Numbered from the stretch's first letter, positions 1-5,980 are shown. The stretch: 6,003 bases of DNA from Bacteroidota bacterium (GCA_003488525.1 DNLG01000117.1:37287-43289), one strand, 5' to 3'. Notes: generated by a model not told the origin, from the letters alone. Made by a program: numbers and translations.

Positions 1-389
1 AGTTCATTCTCAAGCGTGCGCGTCTGGTGAAACCGGTCCTGGTCGCGGACGAAGCTGGCCATGATCTCAAGATGCCATGGTGGTAGCAGCGTCACATGCA
101 CCCCCTCGTCCCAGTCGAATGATCTCAAGTGCGCCCCCTGACCTCTCATGAGGCGTCGGAGATTCTCCAGCAGGTCGCCGATAAAATCAGCAATGTCCGC
201 CTCGTCGGTCACCGACAGCAGCACGTGCAGATGATCCTCTCGGGCATGCGTCGCGGTACACTCAAGCTTGTGCTTTCGAGCTGTCAAATCGATGGTCTGT
301 TCGAGAATGTGCTTCACGTTCGGGGGTATCATTGAGTCCTGACGTGGTATGAGAATAAGGTGCAGACCCAGTCCTTTGTAGCCATGCAT
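1..389 (-). CDS. IS200/RAYT-like Y1 (HUH) transposase, 3' end outside window, catalytic Tyr replaced by Phe
   Basis: This partial gene reads leftward off the window edge: 129 codons are visible and no stop is reached. The translation follows the Y1 transposase fold. It has an N-terminal strand GLHLILIPRQDS, then DHLHVLL at residues 52-58 giving the metal-binding HUH pair H53/H55, then WDEG near 93-96, then SFVRDQDRFHQTRTLENE at 112-129. The last segment corresponds to the family's helix with a YIxNQxxHH-type pattern, where Tyr is the DNA-attacking nucleophile. Here that residue is F113, and the only tyrosine in the visible part is Y4. The family performs single-strand transposition (IS200/IS605) or acts on REP palindromes (RAYTs). 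I chose ATG 389 because GGGAG lies 6 nt upstream and the family N-terminus begins just after it; ATG 404 is an in-frame alternative. Loss of the nucleophile suggests a decayed or domesticated copy. Family assignment is fairly sure; activity is doubtful. Confidence 0.78.
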   Translation of the reverse strand, partial: MHGYKGLGLHLILIPRQDSMIPPNVKHILEQTIDLTARKHKLECTATHAREDHLHVLLSVTDEADIADFIGDLLENLRRLMRGQGAHLRSFDWDEGVHVTLLPPWHLEIMASFVRDQDRFHQTRTLENE

Positions 390-395
390 GGCATG

Positions 396-400
396 CTCCC
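396..400 (-). promoter_or_regulatory. Shine-Dalgarno for the transposase-like gene
   Basis: GGGAG on the minus strand sits 6 nt before ATG 389. It favours this start over ATG 404, which has no purine-rich stretch at a suitable distance. Confidence 0.45.
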
Positions 401-518
401 GCATAATTGTGATGAAACCGGTGGTTGTTTCAGTCGATGTGACGACCAGGGGGCGAAACGTGACATGCAGCGCAGTTGCCGCATGATGCCGAACTCTGCT
501 GGTGCGTAGATTGCGGCC

Positions 519-554
519 CCAAACACACATGCCTGGCATGCCGGACGTGTTTGG
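519..554. repeat. Palindromic segment (8-bp perfect arms with a second palindrome inside)
   Basis: Arms CCAAACAC (519-526) and GTGTTTGG (547-554) are perfectly complementary. Inside them, CATGCC (528-533) and GGCATG (535-540) form a further inverted repeat around one T, and GGCATGCC (535-542) is self-complementary. The segment lies between the transposase-like gene and the rhodanese operon, in what would be the 5' leader of the rhodanese mRNA. It could be a REP-like element belonging to the neighbouring RAYT-like gene, an operator or leader hairpin, or chance. Only one copy is visible, so the sequence does not decide. Confidence 0.4.
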
Positions 555-570
555 TACCCAGTATCTTTCG

Positions 571-576
571 AGGAGG
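571..576 (+). promoter_or_regulatory. Shine-Dalgarno AGGAGG that fixes the first rhodanese start
   Basis: A consensus AGGAGG lies 6 nt before ATG 583. It argues against the longer in-frame reading from ATG 502, whose extra 27 residues do not resemble a rhodanese N-terminus and would run through the 519-554 palindrome. Confidence 0.8.
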
Positions 577-582
577 CACGTG

Positions 583-909
583 ATGCTTGGACTACTGCGC
601 TCGTTGATGGGCGGATCAAATGATGAACTTGACAACGTCCTCAAACAGGGGGCCGTGGTGATCGATGTCCGCACGCGGGCAGAGTTTCAGGGCGGACACG
701 TGGCAGGCTCAAAGAACATCCCGCTGGCTGAGATCGCCGAGGGTCTCAAGGGGCATCCACCGTCGAAGCCGATCGTGTTTTGCTGTGCCTCGGGCGGACG
801 AAGCGGCCAGGCCACGTCCTATGCTGTGTCGAAGGGTTTGACTGCCGTCAACGGTGGACCCTGGACAAACGTTAACAGAGCCATTCAGAATCTTAATCAG
901 GAGAAGTGA
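583..909 (+). CDS. Single-domain rhodanese-like sulfurtransferase, cytoplasmic
   Basis: This 108-residue protein is one complete rhodanese domain. The opening signature VVIDVRTRAEFQGGHVAGS is at about 25-43, followed by KNIPL. The active-site loop is C68-A-S-G-G-R73, preceded by a second cysteine, C67, and followed by SGQA. The C-terminal NGGPWTNV is typical of small one-domain rhodaneses. Such proteins carry a persulfide on the loop cysteine and pass sulfane sulfur to acceptors such as thiols or cyanide; the acceptor here is unknown. The N-terminus, MLGLLRSLMGG, is short and weakly amphipathic and is not a signal peptide, so a cytoplasmic location is inferred. It is the first gene of the apparent five-gene operon and ends 1 bp before the next start. 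The six-residue loop fits sulfurtransferases rather than Cdc25-like phosphatases, which have seven. Function at domain level is confident. Confidence 0.92.
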   Translation: MLGLLRSLMGGSNDELDNVLKQGAVVIDVRTRAEFQGGHVAGSKNIPLAEIAEGLKGHPPSKPIVFCCASGGRSGQATSYAVSKGLTAVNGGPWTNVNRAIQNLNQEK

Positions 910-910
910 A

Positions 911-1306
911 ATGTTGCGTTCCGCATTCCTGACAGCTCTTGTTGCCGTCGCAATTGCTGTTACGGCCGCTTGTGCCCAGTCCTATTCCGACGCTGATATC
1001 GCCACCGTGAAGAAAATGGTTGCCAAAGGTGATGTCGTCGTCGTCGATGTGCGCACGCCCGAAGAGTTCCGGGAGGGACATCTCGACAAGGCCATTCTTG
1101 CCAATATCAACGACCCATCGTTTGATGCGAAGATCGCCTCGATCGCCAAGGACAAGAAGGTGTTGGTGTACTGTGCGGCAGGCGGCCGAAGTGCCCGTGC
1201 GAGCAAGATCATGAGTGAAAAGGGCTGGAAGAATGTCACCAACATGAAGGGTGGCTTCAATGCTTGGTCGGCTGCGGGCTACCCGAGCGTCAAGGGCGAC
1301 AAGTAA
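911..1306 (+). CDS. Exported single-domain rhodanese (PspE-like)
   Basis: The 131-residue product starts with a signal sequence: MLRS, then a hydrophobic core (residues 5-19), then TAACAQS. Cleavage could be by signal peptidase I after A22 (ACA|QS) or by lipoprotein processing at C21. The -3 Thr makes the lipobox imperfect, so periplasmic versus lipid-anchored is left open. A full rhodanese domain follows: VVVVDVRTPEEFREGHLDKA at about 42-61 and the active loop C88-A-A-G-G-R93. The C-terminal NMKGGFNAWSAAGYP is the usual rhodanese ending. The family moves sulfane sulfur through a cysteine persulfide, here presumably in the envelope. AGGAG at 899-903, overlapping the end of the upstream rhodanese gene, is 7 nt before ATG 911 and excludes the longer in-frame ATG at 854. 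It pairs with the cytoplasmic rhodanese 1 bp upstream; the two differ in N-terminus and flanks, so any duplication is old. Confidence 0.92.
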   Translation: MLRSAFLTALVAVAIAVTAACAQSYSDADIATVKKMVAKGDVVVVDVRTPEEFREGHLDKAILANINDPSFDAKIASIAKDKKVLVYCAAGGRSARASKIMSEKGWKNVTNMKGGFNAWSAAGYPSVKGDK

Positions 1307-1317
1307 CATACAGCCCC

Positions 1318-2496
1318 ATGCTCACCCTTACGCTCAAGCCGCGCGAGGAGCGCCGTCTTCGCGACGGGCATCTGTGGGCATTCCGTGACGAGCTTGTGGC
1401 GGTTCCTCAGGCCGAACCGGGAGAGCTCGTGCGCCTTGTGGCGCATGATGGATCGTCGCTGGGTACGGGCTTCTACAACCCCCTTTCGAAGATCGCGGTG
1501 CGTCTACTAGGGGGCGAGGTGGACGTTGCCGACGCCGACTTTTTCTATCGCCGTTTTACCAGTTCCAAAGTCCTTCGCCAGAGGTTTCTTGGTCAGGAGG
1601 AGGCGTACCGGCTTGTCTTCGGCGAAGCCGACATGCTCAGTGGTCTGATCGTTGACGTCTATGGTCAGACGATCGTCATTCAGATGCTTTCGGCAGGTAT
1701 GGATCGGCGAAAAGCTGAGATCGTCGATGCGCTTCGCCGGCTCTATCCCGATGTGTCGGGAATAATCGAGAAAAACACAGCGCAGACGAGGGTCAAGGAA
1801 GGCCTCGTACTGGTCGATGCCGTGGTCTGGGGTGAAGTGCCGGAGGTGGTGCTTGTGCAGGAAAATGGACTCAAGCTTGAACTGCGTCTGCTCACGGGAC
1901 AGAAGACCGGCTATTTTCTCGATCAGAAGTTCAACCGCCGCGTTGTCGGCTCGCTATCGCGTGACCGGCAGGTCCTTGACTGTTTCTGTAACGTTGGTGG
2001 CTTCGCGCTCAATGCGGCACAAGGGCATGCATCTATGGCTTTGGGCGTAGACTCGTCCGAATCGGCCATCAGCAGTGCGATGCGACACGCCGAGATAAAC
2101 GGGCTCGACAATTGCCAGTTTGTCAAGGCCAATGTCTTTGATCTGCTACGCGAGCATATCGAGCAGGAGCGGGTCTGGGACATGGTCATCCTCGACCCAC
2201 CCTCGTTTGCCAAATCCCGTTCGGCCATTCGCGGTGCGCTTGCCGGGTACTCTGAGTTGAACCGCAGTGCTCTGAAGCTTCTGCGTCCCGGCGGTTTGCT
2301 CGTTTCTTCCTCATGCACTCAGCTTGTCAGCGAGCACGACCTGCTCGATATCCTCTATCGCGAGTCTGCACGAATCCGAAAGCGTCTGCGTCTTGTGCAC
2401 CGCGGTTCGCAGGCTCCCGATCACCCGGTCCTGCTCTCCATGCCAGAGACACAGTACCTGAAGTTCCTGGTCTTTGAAGTGATCGGCGATCCGTAA
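1318..2496 (+). CDS. rlmI: Class I SAM-dependent rRNA methyltransferase, RlmI type (PUA + methyltransferase)
   Basis: At 392 residues the protein has the family's normal length and three-part layout. An N-terminal PUA domain (about 1-75) begins LKPREERRLRDGHLWAF. A middle domain includes YRLVFGEADMLSGLIVDVYG (97-116). The C-terminal Rossmann methyltransferase has GQKTGYFLDQKFNRR (194-208), SAM motif I DCFCNVGGFAL (221-231), the acidic ribose-binding region GVDSSES, and DPPSF (293-297). VSSSC ends at C333, a candidate catalytic cysteine for C5 methylation. E. coli RlmI makes m5C1962 in 23S rRNA; the same site here is inferred from family. I start at ATG 1318 because the PUA homology begins there; the upstream in-frame ATG 1264 lies inside the exported rhodanese gene. 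No strong Shine-Dalgarno precedes 1318, so translation may depend on the upstream gene, 11 bp away. The symbol rests on family and could shift if the target base differs. Confidence 0.9.
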   Translation: MLTLTLKPREERRLRDGHLWAFRDELVAVPQAEPGELVRLVAHDGSSLGTGFYNPLSKIAVRLLGGEVDVADADFFYRRFTSSKVLRQRFLGQEEAYRLVFGEADMLSGLIVDVYGQTIVIQMLSAGMDRRKAEIVDALRRLYPDVSGIIEKNTAQTRVKEGLVLVDAVVWGEVPEVVLVQENGLKLELRLLTGQKTGYFLDQKFNRRVVGSLSRDRQVLDCFCNVGGFALNAAQGHASMALGVDSSESAISSAMRHAEINGLDNCQFVKANVFDLLREHIEQERVWDMVILDPPSFAKSRSAIRGALAGYSELNRSALKLLRPGGLLVSSSCTQLVSEHDLLDILYRESARIRKRLRLVHRGSQAPDHPVLLSMPETQYLKFLVFEVIGDP

Positions 2497-2516
2497 TTTC
2501 TTGATACGGGGCTGAC

Positions 2517-3959
2517 ATGTTAGAATTTGAATACGAAGACAACGACAATGACGAACAGGACCGACGGGATCTCGACGAGACCCTGAAGCGGTTCCGTGAG
2601 TCTGTGCGCAGTGGCAACTGGCAGCAGGGCGCACCCACACCCGATGCACTCGAATCGATCGTTCAGTACTGCCTCGAAACCAACAAGTTTGATGATGCTC
2701 TGACGTTCTCTCTGCTATGGGTAGAGAAAGCCCCATACGCCTCCGATGCATGGCACAAGCTGGGGATGGCCTATGGTAGCCAGAACCGCTGGACTGAGGC
2801 GCTTGAGGCCTATGACCGGGCCATTTCTCTCGATCCGGTTGACACGGAGATACTCGTAAACCGTGGCATTGCTCTTGAGCAGCTCGACCGGCTCGAAGAG
2901 GCCATCGCCGTTGTAGAAGAGGTGCTTGCGGCCGACCCGTCGAACCTTGACGGACTTTTTACCAAGGCCCTGATCCTGCAGAAGCGTGGCCGTTATGACG
3001 AGGCTATCAGGATCTTCGGCTATCTGGCACGCCAGACCGGCTACGAGCGCGACGCATTGTTCGAATCGGCCATCTGCCACGAATCGCTCGAGCAGTACGC
3101 GGAGGCAATCTCTGTGTATGATCAGCTGATCGACATGCATTCATACGATCAGAACGCCTGGTTCAATCGTGGCGTCATCTGCGGAAAGAAAGGGGCTTAC
3201 CGGGATGCCATCCGTTCATACGACATGGCAACGGTAATCGACGATGACTTCGTGAATGCCTGGTTTAACATGGGCAATGCCTATGCACACCTCGGCAGGT
3301 CGAAGGAAGCTATCGAAGCCTATCGTCAGGCCCATCGGGCCGACCCATCGGACATTCCCGTGATCCATAATCTGGCCTCGTCCCTCGAGGAGGCCGGTGA
3401 CTTCCGTGCTGCAATAGAGATGTTCACCAAGGCTCTGGCCATGGATACGTCGCATGCACAGTCGTTTTATGGTCGCGGCACCTGCTACGATGCCCTGGAA
3501 ATGCATTCCGAAGCGCTGGCCGACTACGAAGCGGCTCTGGCTCTCGAGCCGGAGTATGCTGATCTGTGGTATGCCAAGGCTGACGTCCTCTTCAACCTCC
3601 GACGTGTGGAAGACTCTCTTGAGGCCTACAGACGTGCACTCGAGTTGCAGCCGGATGATGCCGAATGCTGGTACGATTACGCATCCACGCAGCTCGAAGC
3701 CGGTAACATGCTCGAAGCCCTCTTGGGATTCAACCAGTGCACGCGTCTCTTGCCGCATTGGGCAGAGGCCTACTTTGCCACTGCGAAAACGCTTTGTGCT
3801 GCCGGACAGCCGGCCACGGCAGTGCCGTTTCTGAAGCGGGCCTTTGAACTTGACTCCACGAAATGGGATGAGTTTACGTCAGAGTTCCCGCTCATCGCAG
3901 GCCCGCTTGGAATGGAATACCTGCTCGATACTCTAAACGAATCAAAGGAAGAGTCATAA
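2517..3959 (+). CDS. Cytoplasmic protein of twelve tandem TPRs
   Basis: The 480-residue protein has an acidic, charged head (residues 1-38, beginning MLEFEYEDNDNDEQ). It is followed by twelve consecutive 34-residue tetratricopeptide repeats running without gaps from about residue 40 to 447. Units break at 74, 108, 142, 176, 210, 244, 278, 312, 346, 380 and 414. Several end in the classic ALxxDP/LEP turn (ISLDP, LAADP, LALEP, LELQP). A 33-residue tail (448-480) ends in charged residues. There is no signal peptide or membrane segment, so it should be a cytoplasmic superhelical scaffold that binds a partner; which partner cannot be read from the sequence. It starts 20 bp after the methyltransferase with a modest CGGGG upstream, and its stop overlaps the bacilliredoxin start (TAATG). 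That coupling makes the bacilliredoxin a reasonable, untested candidate partner. The TPR fold is certain; the function is unknown. Confidence 0.9.
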   Translation: MLEFEYEDNDNDEQDRRDLDETLKRFRESVRSGNWQQGAPTPDALESIVQYCLETNKFDDALTFSLLWVEKAPYASDAWHKLGMAYGSQNRWTEALEAYDRAISLDPVDTEILVNRGIALEQLDRLEEAIAVVEEVLAADPSNLDGLFTKALILQKRGRYDEAIRIFGYLARQTGYERDALFESAICHESLEQYAEAISVYDQLIDMHSYDQNAWFNRGVICGKKGAYRDAIRSYDMATVIDDDFVNAWFNMGNAYAHLGRSKEAIEAYRQAHRADPSDIPVIHNLASSLEEAGDFRAAIEMFTKALAMDTSHAQSFYGRGTCYDALEMHSEALADYEAALALEPEYADLWYAKADVLFNLRRVEDSLEAYRRALELQPDDAECWYDYASTQLEAGNMLEALLGFNQCTRLLPHWAEAYFATAKTLCAAGQPATAVPFLKRAFELDSTKWDEFTSEFPLIAGPLGMEYLLDTLNESKEES

Positions 3960-4378
3960 TGCCATACGATCCAATGCTAGTGCAGCCGATGCGTGAGGAA
4001 CTCACCACACTCGGTGTTCAAGAACTTCTCACCGCCGCCGATGTCGATGCCGCAATGGCTCGTCCGGGCACGACAATGGTCGTGGTGAACTCCGTCTGCG
4101 GCTGTGCCGCCGGTGGCGCCCGGCCAGGTGTTGCCCTGGCACTGAAGCATGAAAAGAGGCCCGACCACGTGGTGAGCGTTTTCGCTGGCCAGGATCTGGA
4201 GGCCACTGAACGCGCCCGGTCCTACTTCACCGGCATGCCCCCTTCAAGCCCGGCCGTCGCTCTTCTTCGTGATGGTCAGCTGATCGGCTTTATGCCACGC
4301 CACCATATCGAGGGGCGCTCTCCGGAGATGATCGCTGCCTCATTGACTTCGGCGTTTGATGAAGTCGTAGTGCAGTAG
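3959..4378 (+). CDS. BrxA/BrxB (YphP/YqiW) family bacilliredoxin
   Basis: The 139-residue product matches this family along its whole length. The N-terminus MPYDPMLVQPMREELTTLGV, the strand MVVVNSVCGCAAG (40-52) with the active-site C47-G48-C49, the segment FAGQDLEATERARSYF, and PPSSPAVALLRDGQLIGFMPRHHIEGRS are all characteristic. In Bacillus these thioredoxin-fold proteins use the CGC pair to remove bacillithiol from S-bacillithiolated proteins. Relatives occur in groups outside Firmicutes, where the partner thiol may be bacillithiol, a methylated form or something else. The ATG overlaps the TPR gene stop by one base. AGGAAGAG (3946-3953) lies 5 nt upstream, so translational coupling plus its own ribosome site is likely. 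It is the last gene of the operon, directly before a terminator-like hairpin. Family is very secure; the low-molecular-weight thiol it serves in this organism is unknown. Confidence 0.93.
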   Translation: MPYDPMLVQPMREELTTLGVQELLTAADVDAAMARPGTTMVVVNSVCGCAAGGARPGVALALKHEKRPDHVVSVFAGQDLEATERARSYFTGMPPSSPAVALLRDGQLIGFMPRHHIEGRSPEMIAASLTSAFDEVVVQ

Positions 4379-4380
4379 CC

Positions 4381-4463
4381 GAAAAAGAAATCTGCTGAAC
4401 ATAAAGCGACATTTGTGATGTGTCTTGTTGTTAAGGCTGTCGCAAATGTCGTTTATCTTTTTC
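4381..4463 (+). terminator. Terminator-like long hairpin after the bacilliredoxin gene
   Basis: Arm ATAAAGCGACATTTGTGA (4401-4418) pairs with TCGCAAATGTCGTTTAT (4440-4456). This gives 17 pairs including one G-U, with a single bulged G at 4406 and a 21-nt loop. The T-tract ATCTTTTTC follows at once, as in an intrinsic terminator. GAAAAAGA (4381-4388) is complementary to TCTTTTTC (4456-4463). It could therefore extend the stem across a bulge, or serve as the T-tract for leftward transcription from the minus-strand metallohydrolase gene, making the element bidirectional. The loop is longer than usual. Confidence 0.7.
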
Positions 4464-4712
4464 TTGTAAAGCAAGTAGCAATTGCGAGAATTGATACGGT
4501 ATCCAACAAAGTCGTTTGATTCTATTCAAAATGGAGTAAGAAGGGGTAAGTATTGTAATCCGCAAGTAGCATATACAGTTGTAGTCAGGCAAAAATCAAA
4601 TTAAGAGCAATGAATTGACTATTTCAAGTCATGATAAGAATAACAATGCAAGAGAATTCATATAATCAAACAATAGTGTCAGTATCGCGACTCAATAATA
4701 AAATAAAACGCA
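4464..4712. other. AT-rich intergenic stretch, no gene recognised
   Basis: Between the terminator and the metallohydrolase stop, base composition drops sharply in GC compared with the flanking genes. Stops are frequent, and the only open reading of note (from ATG 4631) runs antisense into the metallohydrolase and resembles nothing. Small internal features are a 10-bp direct repeat GCAAGTAGCA at 4471-4480 and 4562-4571, and the near-palindrome GATACGGTATC at 4493-4503. I see no tRNA-like or convincing promoter pattern. Both flanking genes point their 3' ends here, so no promoter is required. Read it as spacer, possibly a remnant of foreign or decayed DNA, or the site of an unrecognised small RNA. 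Confidence 0.6.
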
Positions 4713-4742
4713 TCAAGACTCATATTTCTCATCAAGAATCAT
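4711..4742. repeat. 13-bp direct repeat at the 3' end of the metallohydrolase gene
   Basis: CATCAAGACTCAT (4711-4723) and CATCAAGAATCAT (4730-4742) match at 12 of 13 positions and start 19 bp apart. The left copy carries the gene's stop codon on the minus strand. A local duplication may have set the present C-terminus, LDEKYES. Confidence 0.5.
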
Positions 4743-5387
4743 GGTCCAGGCATCGATCAGCGCATCGGCAACGCGGTGATCCGGCAGAATATCGGCGACC
4801 ATTGCGTGGAATGCCGGTCCATGATTGAAGTGCACAAGGTGGCAGAGTTCATGAACAATGATCCCTCGGATGCAGATGTCCGGCGTGCGGATGAGATGCT
4901 CGTTCAGAGTGATGAGCCCACTGGCGCCGCATAGCCCCCAATTGCGGCGCATTTTCCGCATTGAGAAGCCCGAGTATCGAAGGGCCGACACGCCCAGGTG
5001 AGGTAGAAACTCGTTGATCACCCTGCCAAAGTGCGATTCTGCCTGACGTCGCTGCCAACGGGCCAGCCACTTGTGCGCATTTGCTTCGGTCACCTCGGGC
5101 GGCAGGATCACATCGGCGTCTTGCCAGCCCCAGGACAGCAGATCGCCACGCAGATACACCTGCCGGGGGGAGGTTCGCGGCGGGATCATGCTTCGACGGG
5201 CGCGAGCCTCACAGATCTTCTTGACGATCCACTGTTGATTCTTCTGAACGAAGAAATCGATCGCCTGAGCGTTCATCGAAAGGGGAGCCCTCACGACGAC
5301 TGCGGCCGATGGCTCGACCTTGACCATGACTGTTCGACGTCGGCTCCGGACCAGGCGATAGGTGATCTTCTCCTGAACGGGTAACAT
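4713..5387 (-). CDS. YgjP/DUF45-type zinc metallohydrolase (M48-like)
   Basis: The 224-residue protein shows the full YgjP/DUF45 pattern. An N-terminal half with KITYRLVRSRRRTVMVKV (7-24) is followed by the conserved block RKMRRNWGLCGASGLITLN (144-162; W150, C153). The zinc site is H179-E-L-C-H183 with H189 as a probable third ligand (HExxH-x5-H), ending NHGPAFHAMV. E180 would be the general base. Family members are predicted cytoplasmic metal-dependent hydrolases. They were long labelled metallopeptidases, and COG1451 is described as UTP pyrophosphatase, so the substrate is left open. There is no signal peptide. I take ATG 5387; an in-frame TTG at 5396 would add three residues, and neither has a strong Shine-Dalgarno. 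The gene stands alone and diverges from the ECF sigma gene, with only 26 bp between the starts used here. Confidence 0.88.
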   Translation of the reverse strand: MLPVQEKITYRLVRSRRRTVMVKVEPSAAVVVRAPLSMNAQAIDFFVQKNQQWIVKKICEARARRSMIPPRTSPRQVYLRGDLLSWGWQDADVILPPEVTEANAHKWLARWQRRQAESHFGRVINEFLPHLGVSALRYSGFSMRKMRRNWGLCGASGLITLNEHLIRTPDICIRGIIVHELCHLVHFNHGPAFHAMVADILPDHRVADALIDAWTMILDEKYES

Positions 5388-5413
5388 TTTGGCCAAACTT
5401 CGGTTAGTTTTCG

Positions 5414-5971
5414 GTGGTGAACCGTGAATTCAGCGAATATACCGACAGTGAACTCTTCGCCTTGTTGCGCAGCGACAAGAGGGAAGGGGCGTTTGCGGAG
5501 TTGTATTCGCGGTTCAGCCCGAACGTTTTTGCCTACTGCATGCGCGTTCTCGGAAGTCGGGATGCTGCCTACGATGTCTTCCAGGAAGCCTTTATGCGGC
5601 TTTACCAGACCGCCGATAGAATGGAGCATCTGGAGAACGTACGCGGTTACACGCTGGCGATCTGTCGCAATCTGTGTCTCAATGAAAAGAAACGGGTGAG
5701 TTCACAGAATCTGCAATTCGAAGATGCTGTTTACAACCCGGGCGTATCAAGAGATGCAGAACGGAGTGAGATGCTGCAGCTGATCAACATGGCAATGGAG
5801 CTGCTGCCCAGTGACATGCGGGAGATCTTCGTGCTTCGTGAGTACGACGGGCTTTCCTACAATGAGATCAGTGCACTGCTGAACATCAAACTCGATACGG
5901 CCAAGGTTAGGGTGTTTCGTGCTCGGCAACGGATCAAAGAGATACTTCAGCCGTATCTGAATGAGCTATGA
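5414..5971 (+). CDS. ECF-type RNA polymerase sigma factor (sigma-70 family)
   Basis: The 185-residue product is a standard-length two-domain ECF sigma. Region 2 spans about 24-95: AFAELYSRFSPNVFAYCMRV, then DAAYDVFQEAFMRLY for the core-binding and -10 face, then NVRGYTLAICRNLCLNEKKR. A linker of about 25 residues follows. Region 4 spans about 120-176: LPSDMREIFVLREYDGLSYNEISALL, then DTAKVRVFRARQRIKE, a helix-turn-helix for the -35 element. It should direct core polymerase to a stress or envelope regulon. In-frame TAG at 5405-5407 leaves only GTG 5414 or GTG 5417 as a near start, and no good ribosome site is visible, so expression is probably low. Any promoter must lie in or across the start of the divergent metallohydrolase gene. 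No anti-sigma gene is visible before the window ends. Confidence 0.93.
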   Translation: MVNREFSEYTDSELFALLRSDKREGAFAELYSRFSPNVFAYCMRVLGSRDAAYDVFQEAFMRLYQTADRMEHLENVRGYTLAICRNLCLNEKKRVSSQNLQFEDAVYNPGVSRDAERSEMLQLINMAMELLPSDMREIFVLREYDGLSYNEISALLNIKLDTAKVRVFRARQRIKEILQPYLNEL

Positions 5972-5980
5972 GAAGAACAT

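Noticed and set aside
129..335. Plus-strand 68-residue open frame at the left end
   Set aside because: It lies antisense to the transposase-like gene, whose translation shows the recognisable family motifs.
562..570. TATCTTTCG as a Bacteroidota-type -7 promoter element (TAnnTTTG)
   Set aside because: It misses the final G, lacks a TTTG box at the right distance, and would place the start site inside the ribosome-binding site.
502..582. N-terminal extension of the first rhodanese from ATG 502
   Set aside because: AGGAGG at 571-576 marks ATG 583, the rhodanese-type N-terminus begins there, and the extra 27 residues look random and cross a palindrome.
2311..3758. Long minus-strand open frames opposite the methyltransferase and TPR genes
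   Set aside because: They are antisense shadows in GC-rich coding DNA. The plus-strand products have clear families and the shadows have none.
4471..4571. CRISPR-like array from the repeated GCAAGTAGCA
   Set aside because: There are only two 10-bp copies, 91 bp apart, with no regular spacing and no cas genes.
4631..4828. 65-residue open frame in the AT-rich gap
   Set aside because: It has no family resemblance, no ribosome-binding site, and half of it is antisense to the metallohydrolase.
5405..5412. TAGTTTTC as a promoter element for the sigma gene
   Set aside because: Same final-base mismatch, and it lies directly on the start codon.
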